Assembly (NCBI RefSeq): GCF_030272615.1
Contig: NC_081408.1
Coordinates: forward strand, 309,702,450-309,766,449
From: Cryptomeria japonica
Lineage: Eukaryota; Streptophyta; Pinopsida; Cupressales; Cupressaceae
DNA: 64,000 nt
Reading direction: 5' to 3'
The stretch's first letter is position 1. Each line of letters begins with the position of its first letter. Below the pieces are notes generated by a model. It was not told the origin of the DNA, searched no databases, and saw nothing but the letters and a program-made list of their open reading frames with translations. Position numbers and translations under genes: made by a program. Below are positions 47,700 to 59,339 of this stretch, piece by piece.

Positions 47700-49437
47700 A
47701 GCAGGACTTGGAATATACTATATCACATTCATGCCCGAGATTAGGGCAAACACAGGACTACTTACCGCATTGGTAGAGTGATGGCATTCAAAGACCTCCT
47801 CATTCCATCTGGCGACTGGAGAGATGACTGTGACAGTAGAGGATGTATGGCGTATCCTTTGCATTCTAATTCATGGAGAGATGATAGAGTATGACCTAGT
47901 GATAGAGAGAGATGCGTTGTGCAAATTATTTGAGTGTGACGCAGATGATCTGGATATCGTAGAGAGGGAGATTGGCTAGGAGACCATGGCATCAGAGTAT
48001 GATCGACGATATGTGGTGATAGCAGTGGTGATAGCATTCCTATTAGAAGAGGATAGACGAGGACATGGATTCCCTATTGGATGGGGAAGAGTGCTAGAGT
48101 GGATGGCGATAGAGGGAACTGTGTATGCATGGGGACCATGTGTACTGGCTATGCTATATTTTCAGTTGCATCAGATAGCATATTAGGGAGTTCAGACTTT
48201 GAGCTGTGGAGTCACACTGTTATAGGTATGGGCCTTTGAGCACATAGCCATATGTTGACCGATTGCAGAAAGATAGGTATTACCACATTGACCATATGTG
48301 TACTGTTATGGGGGAACACTGAGACAGGGTCCTTTTGGATACATATTGTATTGGCGACATGAGCTAGACAGATTGAGAGAGTTCAAATGGAGGCCATATC
48401 TTGATTGCTGTGGATGGCCAGATGATAGTGATGAGCTACCATATTGCAGATAGGAGAGATACCTAATTGGGTGACCAGTGAATCATCAGAGAGTGATTGA
48501 GATGTACCTGCTAGAGAGAGTCAGACAATAGTTTGGAGAGAGGTAGGATGTACCCAGAGGGACAACACACTTTGCTCAATCTCACAGAGAGACGAGTCAG
48601 TGGGGGAGAATGATTCAGCCACACATAGCATATGCTAACTTCACATAGCTACAACAAAGATAGTGGGATTGGAGGTTAGATGTTGTGGATGCTGGGAAGA
48701 TAGAGGAGTATGAGCAATGGTTGGTACGACGATGGCCAGTGCCATTGACGGATCTTGATATTCTGGTACCGAGGAGACAAGAGAACTTCCCACTCGCTGG
48801 AGAGGAGGAGAGAGATGATGAGGATAGGGATGACGATGAGGATGGAGAGGATGAGGGGGATGATGAGGATGGAGATGATGAAGATGAAGATTATGAGCCA
48901 AATTCAGGTGATCAGGAGTCATTTTAGGATATACCCATAGAGACGAAGACAACTAGGATAGAGGAGATGGAGATGTGTAGGGCTACCATAGCGAGTCAAC
49001 ATGATCACATTGTGACATTAGAGACACAAAATGCTATCTTGAGGATAGAGCAGGATCAGTTTAGAGTAGAGATAGCCAGACTTACACTGGCTCGAGATAC
49101 AGCAATAGCCCAAGCATAGCAAGAAGGATAGAGAATCACTAAGTATATTGGGTTGATTAGGGATGCCAGTGCACATGAGGTGGCATAGATACTGGTAGAG
49201 ATCGGAGAGGAGATATGCCATTGGAGGACACTATATGAGAGTGTAGTTCCACCAGAGTAGAGAGCAGCGTCATATCAGGCATGATCGAGGATAGAGAGCA
49301 GGGCACGCTCTCGGAGGTCAGTGAGCAGCATGGGGGTGAGTGGACCTATGAGACCACCACAGCCAGGACCTGGGACAGGAGGGAAATCATCCTTGAGACA
49401 TGACAGGGATGAGGAGGATAGAGGGAGCACCCAGTGA
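47700..49437 (+). pseudogene. Plant mobile domain (PMD) protein, antisense cargo in element A
   Basis: One frame runs for about 570 codons opposite to gag-pol. It reads MPEIRANTGLLTALVE, stop, WHSKTSSFHLATGEM then TVTVEDVWRIL (47731-47850), the N-terminal signature of the PMD family. WGPCVLAMLYFQLHQ (48130), VWAFEHIA (48228), YILYWRHELDRLREF, a WRPYLDC segment and ERVRQ.FGER.DVPRGTTH (48515-48575) follow in family order. Then an acidic Asp/Glu run (48790-48910), a coiled-coil-like stretch (48960-49130) and a Ser/Arg/Pro-rich tail. PMD proteins include the Arabidopsis silencing factors MAIN/MAIL1 and many transposon-borne copies; the molecular role is unclear. Stops: 14 TAG, 6 TGA (the last possibly the true end), no TAA, and no frameshift. 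Dead. The assignment rests on remembered motifs. Confidence 0.75.
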
Positions 49438-49440
49438 AAG

Positions 49441-51095
49441 AGGCACGTGCTCCTTATGACAAACAGTTGACATTATGTAGTGTGATATTATATAGTCAGC
49501 CTGTGGGCCATACTTAGGATAGACAGTCCAATTTTGTACTCCGATATTATTTTGATATATGATATGATATGCATCGATATGATGGGATGCAATGTGTTAT
49601 GACTTATAGTTATTTTCCATGTATGGATGGCTTATGCATTGTTTATTGTGAAATATGTATGGATACATTTTATGTGTTTTTTTTTGATGCAGTTATAATA
49701 GGAAATGGATAAAATGCTTGATATAGGCTTGATATAATGCAAATGTACTAATCAATGAATGCAAGATGTAGCTTATGTGTTTTGGAGATCAGAGCACTAA
49801 ACTGAACTAACTACCCAAACGGATAGAAGAAATGATAGTAAGAAGAAATGAGATAGAGGATAGTTAGAGATGAAGAAAAAATTGCTTTTAGTAATGCACT
49901 TTGTAGGTGAGAACCTTTATTTAATGTAGCAAAACGGATGCAGAGCTTCATGGCATTGAAGGCCAGAGCTGAAATGCAACCCTTTTGGCAAAATACAGAC
50001 ACATCGCACACAAGGAATGAGTGAAGCATCCTAGGGTACATACATCAAGGGTAGAGTTATGTGTGGCATTCACAAAGCGAATGTACTTATCACAGACACC
50101 CAATGATATCGTTGCCTCAGTATGTAACAAACATTCCACAAACAACAATCACAACAAAGAAAAGAAAAAGGGACCATGAACCAACCCGGTCATTCTAAAT
50201 CACTCAGTGACATCATCGAGCAACATAGGAACATGATTGAAGATAAATCAATAAATGATAAGACTCACAAATTCAAACAAGTCAAACAAACATCTTGATC
50301 TTCATTGTCAAAAGTTGAAAGTGTTGATAGGACGTTCATGTTGTCTAGTTTAAGGGAATGCAGTACCTTGTCTAAGATAGGACACAGTCTGGTTTCGAGT
50401 ATACCACACCCTGTATAAGACCCATGATAATGTGCCAAGGACCAATGATATTGATGTTGATTGACTGATATGACAATTTTTTTGTGTTCATTTTTTCAGG
50501 ACTTTATTTGATGTTTAGGGATTTTTTTCAAGACATTTTTCAATTTTTTTTGGATTATTTCAGGACATTTTTCAATTTGTTTGGATTATTTCAGGACATT
50601 TTTCAATTTTTTATTTGGATTATTTCAGGACATTTTTCAATTTAAAAAGTCTAGTGATTGACCATGACAAGGGGAATGCACCCAATGCACATCTGAAAGA
50701 CATATTTAGAGACCATGACCGAAACATATGCACAAGAAATCAGAGTATGCAAGACAATGATGTTGACCAATCACAGGCCTGAAACAGAACATTGGGTCAG
50801 GACAAGGATAGGCACAATAAACCTGTAGAGAGAGAGCATAGCTAGAGGTCATGATAGATGACAGAGCAATGATCATTTTACACATGGCACCTGTTTTCTA
50901 GGTTTTCACCATGGTACTTACCCAAAGCACCTATTTGCTAGGTTTTCACTAGAGGGTGAATCATTTTTCTTTACTTTTTTGATCTTTTTCTTTGTTTTTC
51001 ACTTTTTTAACTTTTTTTTGTATTTTTGAGCTTTTTGATTTTTATTTTTTTTTGTATTTTTTCAGGATCATACTTGAAGAAGTGCTGATAGAAAA
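49441..51095 (-). other. 3' non-coding region of element A, proximal part
   Basis: Between the integrase end and the antisense pseudogene. It contains one diverged unit of element B's minisatellite (about 50388-50425, CTGGTTTCGAGTATACC), T-rich repeats (50510-50645) and phrases shared with element B (AGGTTTTCACCA). Confidence 0.5.
50510..50645. repeat. Tandem repeat, GGATTATTTCAGGACATTTT, about four units
   Basis: Units of 35-40 bp: TTTGGATTATTTCAGGACA followed by TTTTTCAATTT, in the 3' non-coding region of element A. Confidence 0.8.
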
Positions 51096-52430
51096 TTATG
51101 CCCAGTACTTGCGAAGGTGCATGCTATTTACAGGATTAGACAAAGGTTCACCTTCTGGGGTGGCAAGCTGATATGCCCCCAAGCCTAGGCTGCAGTCACT
51201 ATGAAAGGCCCAACCCAATTAGGTTCAAACTTGCCTTTGATGATGTCAGTAGATTGTGCATTCTTGGGGTTTACCTTTAAAACCAGATCTCCCACTTTGA
51301 AGTGTCACCCTTTGACCTTCTTATTATAAGAGCGATGGAGACGGTTTTGATATGCTTGCAAATGTGTTAGGGCTATCTGACGTTTCTCATCTAACATCTC
51401 AAGCTGATGCAACTGAGAGACTCTGTGTGTCTCATCATCAATCAGGTGTTGCAAGGAAACACACAAAGAAGGAATCTCCACTTCCAAGGGTAAAATAGCT
51501 TCCACACCATACACCAAGGAATAAGGTGTTGCACCAGTAGGTGTGCAGATAGAAGTGCGATAAGCCCATGGTGCTAGATTCAACTGTACATGCCAATCTC
51601 GACCAACATCATTGACAACCTTTTTCAGGATCTTGATAATGGTTTTATTTGATGCTTTGGCTTGACCATTACCCTGTGGATAGTATGGACTAGAGAAACT
51701 GTGTTGGATATGAAACTTTTCACAGAGTTCCTTGACATCTTTATTCTTGAAGGGATGGCCATTATCTGTGACTATTGCAAGGGGAACCCCATATTGGCAT
51801 ATGATATAATTTAGTAGGAATTTTGAAATTTGCATACCAGTGATATAGGTCATGGGGATAGCCTTGATCCATTTTGTAAAATACTTTGTGGCTGTAATGA
51901 TAAACTTGTGTCCATTTGTAGAGGTCGGGTGAATCTTGCCAATAAGATCCAATCCCCATTGAGAAAAGGGCCATAGAGATATGATAGAATGAAGCTCTTG
52001 GGTTGGTGCATGAATGTAATTTCCATGGATCTGGCATTTGTAGCACTTCTTAACAAAATCATGAACATCCTTTTCCAGAGTGGGCCAATAATACCCAGCA
52101 TGAATCAACTTTTTGGCTAAGATCAGACCATTGAAATGGCCCCCACAAATACCATCGTGAACCTCGTGTAAAGCCGTTTGTGCTTCATAAGAATCCAAAC
52201 ACCTGAGGAGGGTATGATCAAAGGAACGATGGTAAAGGGTGTCGACAATGATGACATATTTGGTTGTCTGTCAGATGAAGGCTCGGCGTTGGTTAGCGAA
52301 AAGGTTAGGTGGTAAAGTTTGGGATTTCAAATATTGATAGACATCATTGTACCATAGGGAGTTAGGACCAACAAGAACACACATCACATCTGCTATCAGA
52401 ATTTCAAAAGAAGAGACAAGTAACTATTCG
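51096..52430 (-). pseudogene. Element A integrase
   Basis: The open piece 52198-51305 covers the H-H-C-C zinc module (EVHDGICGGHFNG ... KKCYKCQ), the first Asp in WGLDLIG, the second in TDNGHPF and the third motif as QGNGQAKASNK, where the catalytic Glu is Lys. It ends LHRSYNKKVKG, then a stop, HFKVGDLVLKV and the GPY/F module KFEPNWVGPF. A frame change leads to GAYQLATPEG and the end MHLRKYWA near 51097. The Glu-to-Lys change alone would abolish strand transfer. Confidence 0.92.
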
Positions 52431-54250
52431 ACCAAAAATTCACATTTGTCCATATTGTGGGGCATATTTAACATGGAAGCAATCGTAGCCAATGCATTTG
52501 TTGAATTGTTTTGCATTCTTGGAGCTTGACTGAAATGGATAGCCATGAATTTTGTCTTGAAGAAATATACCATATGCTTGTAGGGAATAAGCTTTTCATC
52601 TTTTGTTTCGTAGTCATCATTCACTTGACGGATGATTAACTGAGAAGCTCCATAGACTTGTAAATGTGTGATGTTCTTGTGGACCACTACTCGGAGTCCT
52701 ATGACCAGAGCTTCATATTCTACAATGTTATTGGTACAATGGAAAGTTATTCTATAGGATTTGGGAATAGCATCACCTTGAGGGGTGACAAACAATATAC
52801 CTGCTCTAGACCTGAACTTGGTATGGGATCCATCAAAGTATAACTTCCATTCATTAGAAGATGTGAGAGAAAAGACTGACTCATCCAGAAAATTAGTAAA
52901 CATGGGATGATCATCATAAATAGGAGCCTCTGCAAGTTGATCCGCTATGACTTGTCCTTTTATTGCCTTTCGCTCCATGTACTCAATATCAAACTCACTC
53001 AGGATCATAACCCACTTTGCTAGGTGACCCGTCAAAGCTGCCCTACTAAGCAAGTATTTCAAGGGATCAATTTTTACAACTAGCAATATTTGATGACTTA
53101 ACATATAGTGTCGAAGCTTTTGTGTTGCAAAGACCACTACTAAACATGCTCGTTCAATAGTTGAATAATTCAGCTCATAGCCCACTAGTGTCCGACTGAT
53201 ATAATAAATAGCTCACTCTTTGCCATTCTCATCTTGTTGGGCCAAGAGAACTCCTAGTGCCGTTTCAGTTGCAGAAATATACAATATAAATGGCTTTCCT
53301 TCTATAGGAGGCATTAGAATAGGTGGCGATAGCAGATAATCCTTGAGAGCTTGAAATGCTGATTGACATTGCTCAGTCCATTTAAAAGTGACACCTTTAT
53401 GCAATAAATGCTAGAATGGATGACATTTGTCTGCTAATTGAGCTATAAATTGGTGGATTGATTGTAGCTTTCCTTGTAGACTTCTTAGTTGATGGAGATT
53501 TGAAGGAGGAGGCATATCCATTATCGCTTTAACCTTGGCAGGGTCGACTTCGATGCCTCTATGAGAAACAATGTACCCGAGTAATTTGCCGGCTGTGACA
53601 CCAAAGACACACTTCTTTGGATTGAGTCTGAGCTTGTAGGTCTCCATTCAGTCAAAGATTGGGCCTAGGATGGATAGATGACTATCTCTTGTGATAGATT
53701 TGCATAATAAGTCATCAACATAGTCTTCCATCAAAGTATGCATGAAATCATGGAAAATTGTCGTCATCGCTCTTTGATATGTTGCGCCAAACATTTTTAA
53801 GACCAAAGGGAATCACATTCCAATAGTAGGTACCCCAAGCATAGGTGAATGCAGTCTTATGTTGATCTTCAGGAGCAATGCGAATCTGGCTATAGCCAGA
53901 GAAGCCATCCATCAATGAGAGCATCTCATATCCAGCAGTCATGTCAACTATGATGTCTAGATTTGGCAGTGGAAAGTCATCTTTAGGGCATGCTTTATTG
54001 AGATCCCTAAAATCTATATAGATTTTGATGCCCCCAGTTACTTTTCTAACTAGTACCAAATTTGAAATCTAGTCTGCATAATCAATGGGTCTGATAAAGC
54101 CCACATCTAGTAATTTTTTTAGTTCTACCTTGACCAAAAGAGCCACCTGGGGATGCATCTTTCTGAGTTTCTGTTTGACAGGCTTAGCATCTGCTTTTAA
54201 TGGTAGGTGATGAAGGACTAATTCTAGATCAAGGCCAGGCATATCTACAT
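52431..54250 (-). pseudogene. Element A reverse transcriptase, RNase H and second RNase H
   Basis: RT: FIRPIDYAD, DFRDLNKACPKDDFPLP, LMDGFSGYSQI, the catalytic DYVDDLL (about 53725-53705), NPKKCVFGVTAGKLLGYIV. RNase H: ILYISATETALGVLL, IYYISRTLVGYELNYS (53404-52950). The second RNase H (about 52870-52450): WKLYFDGS, NNIVEYEALV, then VYGASQLIIRQ and NNSTNALATIAS. The first Asp and the Glu remain; the later acidic positions (usually GDS and AD) are lost. Frame change near 53750; stops at 53648, 53405 and 53186, several fitting CAG-to-TAG or CGA-to-TGA. Confidence 0.92.
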
Positions 54251-56100
54251 AGGACCATGCAAAACTGATCTTTTTCTCAAGAAAGAAATTGACAAAATCT
54301 ATCTTTTCCTATTTTGATAAAGAAGCAGCGAAATGAATGACCTTAGGGTTATCAAGTGTACCCAAATTGATTTCTTCGGTCATTTCCACAAGCAATGTTG
54401 ATTTATCCTGACTTGATAGGGGTATGTCCACTCTTCCACCTTTAGGCACCTCAGAGAGGTTTTCAACCGCAAGTATGTCTTTTATTTTTACTTTTGTATG
54501 ATCAGAGATTGCCTTATGGTTTTCACTCAAAGACCTATCTTTTTGATTTTGTACTTTTTCTTTTCTTTTTTCATTTTGATGATTGGAAGATGGAGTTGAC
54601 TCCCCAAAATATGCTGTGGAATCCAGATCAATAGAAAATCCTGCCTTATGATCACCTTGTGGTATGCCTTCCCGTAGTCCAAGGAATTCTGCAATTGCTT
54701 CATCATTTTGAAAACAATCCAATGTGAGTGGTTCTTGTTGGTAATGTTGGATAAGCTGTGGATAGACAAGGGGCATGTCATCATTGGTTTTAAGGAGGGA
54801 GAGGGCCGAGATGGTAAAGATGTAAATGTCTGTGGTATCACTGTCCAAGCTACTTGCATCTGATTCAGAGCTTGGATCCTAGAATGACTCTATCCAAGCA
54901 TTAGGACATGTTTTAGGAGGGGGAATTATTTCATGTTTGTCTTCCATGGGCAAATCATCAGGGTCAAGGAAAACATTGTCAAGAGCATAGGAGCTAGAAG
55001 AAAAAGAACTCCACTCCCATTCATTGGAATTAGTTTTGGGTCGGGTATCCTCAGGTGTTGTTTCATCATCAGAGTCACGCCCCTTTCTACATGTGGTCAT
55101 TTTGGTAGACAAGGGTCCAATTCACAATGGCACAAAACCTAACCCTAAAGTTGGAGGTCGCATCTTGGGTATAATAGGTTCTAGCCTTCCTTTCTTGTCA
55201 GGGCCTAAACCACTGCAGCCATCATATCCTTTCTTTTGCAGCATAGTAAATCCTTTGCCATACCATTCCACTAGCAACCTGACAGGTGGGGTCTCAGTTG
55301 GATCCTTATAAAGCCTCTACGACATCATAATCCAAAGTTTCTTTGTCAAGTTCACCCCATCTTGTAAATGTAGTGGGGGGCTTATATTGAATAACTACCT
55401 TAGGTTCCTTTTGCAACAAATGTGGTTTGCCATATGATTTTGGAGATATTGGTAAATTCCTGATGAGGAATGTTTGAGCCATTGAATACTCTCTTTATCC
55501 TTGGTCCTGTATCTTCAATTTTCCTTTGACAACATCTAACAATTCATTAGGATCCACATAACTATGTGAGTGGGCCTCTCTATTAACTAGGACTTGCTAC
55601 TACGGGGAATCCTTTAGAGTAGCACAAAATTGAAATGGATTAGGATCTCCTGGAATTGTTATCTTAGTTCCATTGTAAGGATATTTTAAACATTGATGAT
55701 AAGTGGATGGAACTACTTTCATTGCATGGATCCACAGATGGCCAAGAATCATATTGTAAGGGAGATCGAGGTCAAGGACTTGCAGGAAAGTGTTTTTTGT
55801 CACTGGACCGACTCTGATAGGCAATGTAATTATCCCTTTAGATGGGTACTCAACATCATCATATGCTTTGATTGTTATTCTTTTGGAAGAATCAATGTCA
55901 TTTTCTGTATAACCAAGACCAATGACCACTCTCAAGGTACAGATGTTAAGACCCGCTCCACCATCTATCAAGACTCGTCGAATTTTGCAATTATGGACAA
56001 AGAATTCAAGATGTAAAGGATCATTATGAGGGAGCTTATCAGGAGAAATATCGTTATCAGAAAATGCAACATGTTGGGAAATAGCTAGATGTCCAATTTG
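54251..56100 (-). pseudogene. Element A protease, G-patch and linker
   Basis: Protease within the open piece ending at 55600: RRVLIDGGAGLNIC with the catalytic Asp intact, QVLDLDLPYNMILGH, LWIHAMKVVPSTYHQC. The G-patch, MLQKKGYDGCSGLGPDKKGR, lies near 55255-55190. The linker to RT (54848-54309) is acidic and Ser/Lys-rich. The frame changes between 55600 and 55112. Protease would have cut the polyprotein; the G-patch probably bound RNA. Confidence 0.88.
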
Positions 56101-59100
56101 GGCTTGAAACTGGTCAACATCAATGTTTGTAGGGATAGTGGACTCAATTAAAGCTTTATCTAGGACTGTGTGATGCATGGGGGACATTTTCAACAACTCA
56201 AGGATTGATATTTGTGTAGGTGTCTTTCCTAGATGATCTAGGAGATTATACTGACTTGTAGGAGTTGGTTTGGGAGGAACTGCAGGAGCTCCTGTCAGGA
56301 CTATTTTGGATCGACGAGTGGTGACTGCGTAAGAAGGATCTTGTCCCTTTATTCTTAGGGTGGAAACATATTCATTTGATGCTTGAAAATAATTGATGAC
56401 ATTGTTATAACCAGTATTTGCATAACTTGCTGTTTGGGTAGAGTTCAAAGAAGATGCTTTACCCTTGTCATGATCAAGCAAAGGAGTCTTGAAAATTGTA
56501 TGATCGGTGTTAGAGGTTGCGTTGGGTGGGTCTACCTCAATTACTCCTTGATCTAACAAATCTTGAATCATATGTTTCAATTGAAAACATAACGCAGTTT
56601 TATGTCCTTTTGACCGATGGTATTCACAATAGGCATTATCATTCCACCAATGTGGCTTTACTAATGGTTCTGCCTTGATATCTGGTAACTTGATAAATTT
56701 TGCTTGTATTAATTGATTCATTACTAACTCAATGGGCTCTCCCAATGGCGTAAATTTTCGAGGAGGCCCATCCCTCAATCGGAAAGGTTTTCATTGCTGG
56801 TTTTGTTGCTGACCTTGTTATTGATTATATTGTTGAGTGTATTGTTGAGTATGTTGTTGGTATTGTGGCTATTGAGTAACATTGCTTGCTGGTGTTTGAT
56901 TTTGTTCCATAGTTGACATATTAGGAGCACTCAATTTCTTGATTGTGAATGGGGGTTGATTTGCATTCACCACTCTTGCGTCAACAAGTCCATCATTAGT
57001 GACATTCTTGTTTTTGTACCAAAATCTATTTCTGTCCCCTGAATTGTTTGTGTTGTCACTATCTTTGTTGAGATTATTGATTCCCTTAGCTACAAGAGCA
57101 ATTTCAATGTTCATCCCTTTCTTAATGAGTTTCTCAATAGTACTGGGACTCAATTTGAGAACATACATCATTTCTAGGACCAAATTTTGGATAAACAAGT
57201 TCACTTGTTGTTCTTCAGGTATATCTAGGGAAGAACGACTATACAGACTTCGCCATCATTGCAAGAATGTCACTAATGGTTCACCTTGCTTTTGCTTGGT
57301 GTTGCATAATTTTGACATGGTCATGTCATTGTCGATGTTGAATGCGAAGTGAGATATAAACTTTTGAGCAGTTCTGACCAAGTTTTTATATTCCCTGGCA
57401 AATGCGAATACCAATCCATGGCTTGTCCCATGAGACTTCATGCAAACAAGCACATTAAATATGTTTCCTCATAACTCACTTCACTACATGCCGCAAAAAA
57501 TGCTCGAATATGGTCTTTTGGATTGCCATTCCCTTTATATTTCTCAAAATTAGGTTCCTCAAAATGCTTAGGGAAGGGAGGCATGTACAAGCTCTTGTCA
57601 AATGGATTAGGACACAAATCTTGATCTATGTACAACTTCTTTGTTCCTTTGGTTTCCAATGCATCGACTTGTCGTTGCAACTTCTCAAGCTATTGTGCGA
57701 TTGTGTCAGATTTTGGAGGTCCATCATTAATTTTGGTGGGCACTCTTTGTCGATACATCATGTTTCCGATTGGTTGTTGATGCTTTGAAATTGTCATCTT
57801 TTGTGTCTCCAACATATAATGTTCTTGGTACACCTCTTGTTATTGTGGTTGTGCCATGCCTTGATATTGACCTTGTTGTTGTGCTTCTTGTGGTGGAATC
57901 ATCGTTTGTAGCCTAGGTTGATATTGCAGTTGAGGGTGTTGTTGATATTGCATAGACGTCAATTGTGGTTGTGAAGTATGATAACTTGTTTGTCTTGGCA
58001 CATGTTGTTGTTGATGCTGACGAATTGGAATTTTCTGACTTTGTGCCAATTGTTGTTGTCTCGGTGTAAATCCCATCATTTGCAAAAAACTTTGTTTGGG
58101 AGGTTTTTGTTGTTTTTCCTTTAGATGGGGTATGACACTTGCATTGACTTGTTGTGTCATTTGTCCAATCCATTGTGGTGGTTGCAAGTTTGCATTAACT
58201 TGTAATGGTGCGGAAGGCACTGCAACTTGTTGTCGAATGCGGTATTGTTGTTGTTGTGCATTGTTTGTTTGCACATTTGATTGTACCTTTTGTGTATTAC
58301 TCAATTATTGCAACATTTGCTGTTGATGCAAATCATTATCTGTAGCTCTTTGTGTCACCATTATTGAAGGACCTGTCACAATAGTTTGCATAACAGGTAC
58401 TTGAGTATTTGGCAAATACATTGAACTTAATGGGACATAGGAACTTTGTTGCATTGTGGGATTATTTTGGACATTGGTGAGATTAGGCATTCCAGTCATG
58501 AAGTTTTCTTGCGTCTTAGATTTTGATCTAATTTTATGCATGTGAGGAACCACTTCTTATTGAGGGACGACTGTCAATATTTGTGTGGTCCTCATTTGAT
58601 CTTGTGTTACAGGTGTTGTGTTAAATAATGGATTATTTATTGTTTCAAATGGTGACTTTTGAGGAATAGTCACTATCGATGCCTTTGAAGCACGTTTACT
58701 CATCAAGGTAGGTTGAGTTTCTTGTTGCACATTTTCTTCATTTGGATGCGAAGAGAAACTTAACAACTCACCGCCTTGTTGTTTTTGCACATTGATTTGC
58801 TCACTTGAGGAGGTCACATTACTCATCATGTCAAGATATTTTTGTGGGAACATCTTAAAGACCTTTTTCAAGAACTTATCCATCTTTTTCATCATCTTAG
58901 GATCTTTAAGGAACATATCAACATCATCGGAAGCATCAGAATCTGATGAAGAATCTAGTTGGACATTTGGATTTGCCTCCTATTGAATGCCTTGATCTGA
59001 ACCAAATCCTTGTGAAAGAGTTTGTTCCTCATGTAATGGTTGAATTTCATGTTGCAGGTTTGGTTGATTCCAATCAAAAGGTGCATTTCCTCTTGGTGTT

Positions 59101-59339
59101 GGTGGAACACTCCCATGTCCTGGTTTCATGGGTACAAATACTAGTTCATATAATGGAGGTGGTCCAAGTTGAACCATTCCATATGGTGGTAATGATGTGT
59201 TTGACAAACCTTCAATTTGTACTGTTTGACTAGTTTGAAACTGTGAATTTGATATGTTGTCAATGGGTTGATATGTTGGTTCACCCATCTTCTTAGATTT
59301 TGACCTTGTCTCAATAGGCATGTCACTATGCGAATGCAA
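56101..59339 (-). pseudogene. Element A gag
   Basis: Start at 59339 (MHSHSDMPIETRSK; the Met at 59321 is also possible). The N-terminal part to about 57840 is low-complexity and very Gln-rich (58304-57840). The capsid domain begins PPFPKHFEEPNFEKYKG (57630) and continues with ISHFAFNIDNDMTMSKLCN and KQGEPLVTFLQ after a frame change near 57440. The C-terminal piece has KFTPLGEPIELVM and the knuckle YCEYHRSKGHKTALCFQLK (C-2-H-4-H-4-C), then KTPTQISILELLK leading into protease without a frame break. Length above 1000 codons is large for gag, as in other Tat elements. Confidence 0.88.

Noticed and set aside
48641-48952. 103-codon His/Pro-rich minus-strand frame
   Set aside because: Antisense of the acidic repeat-like run of the PMD pseudogene.
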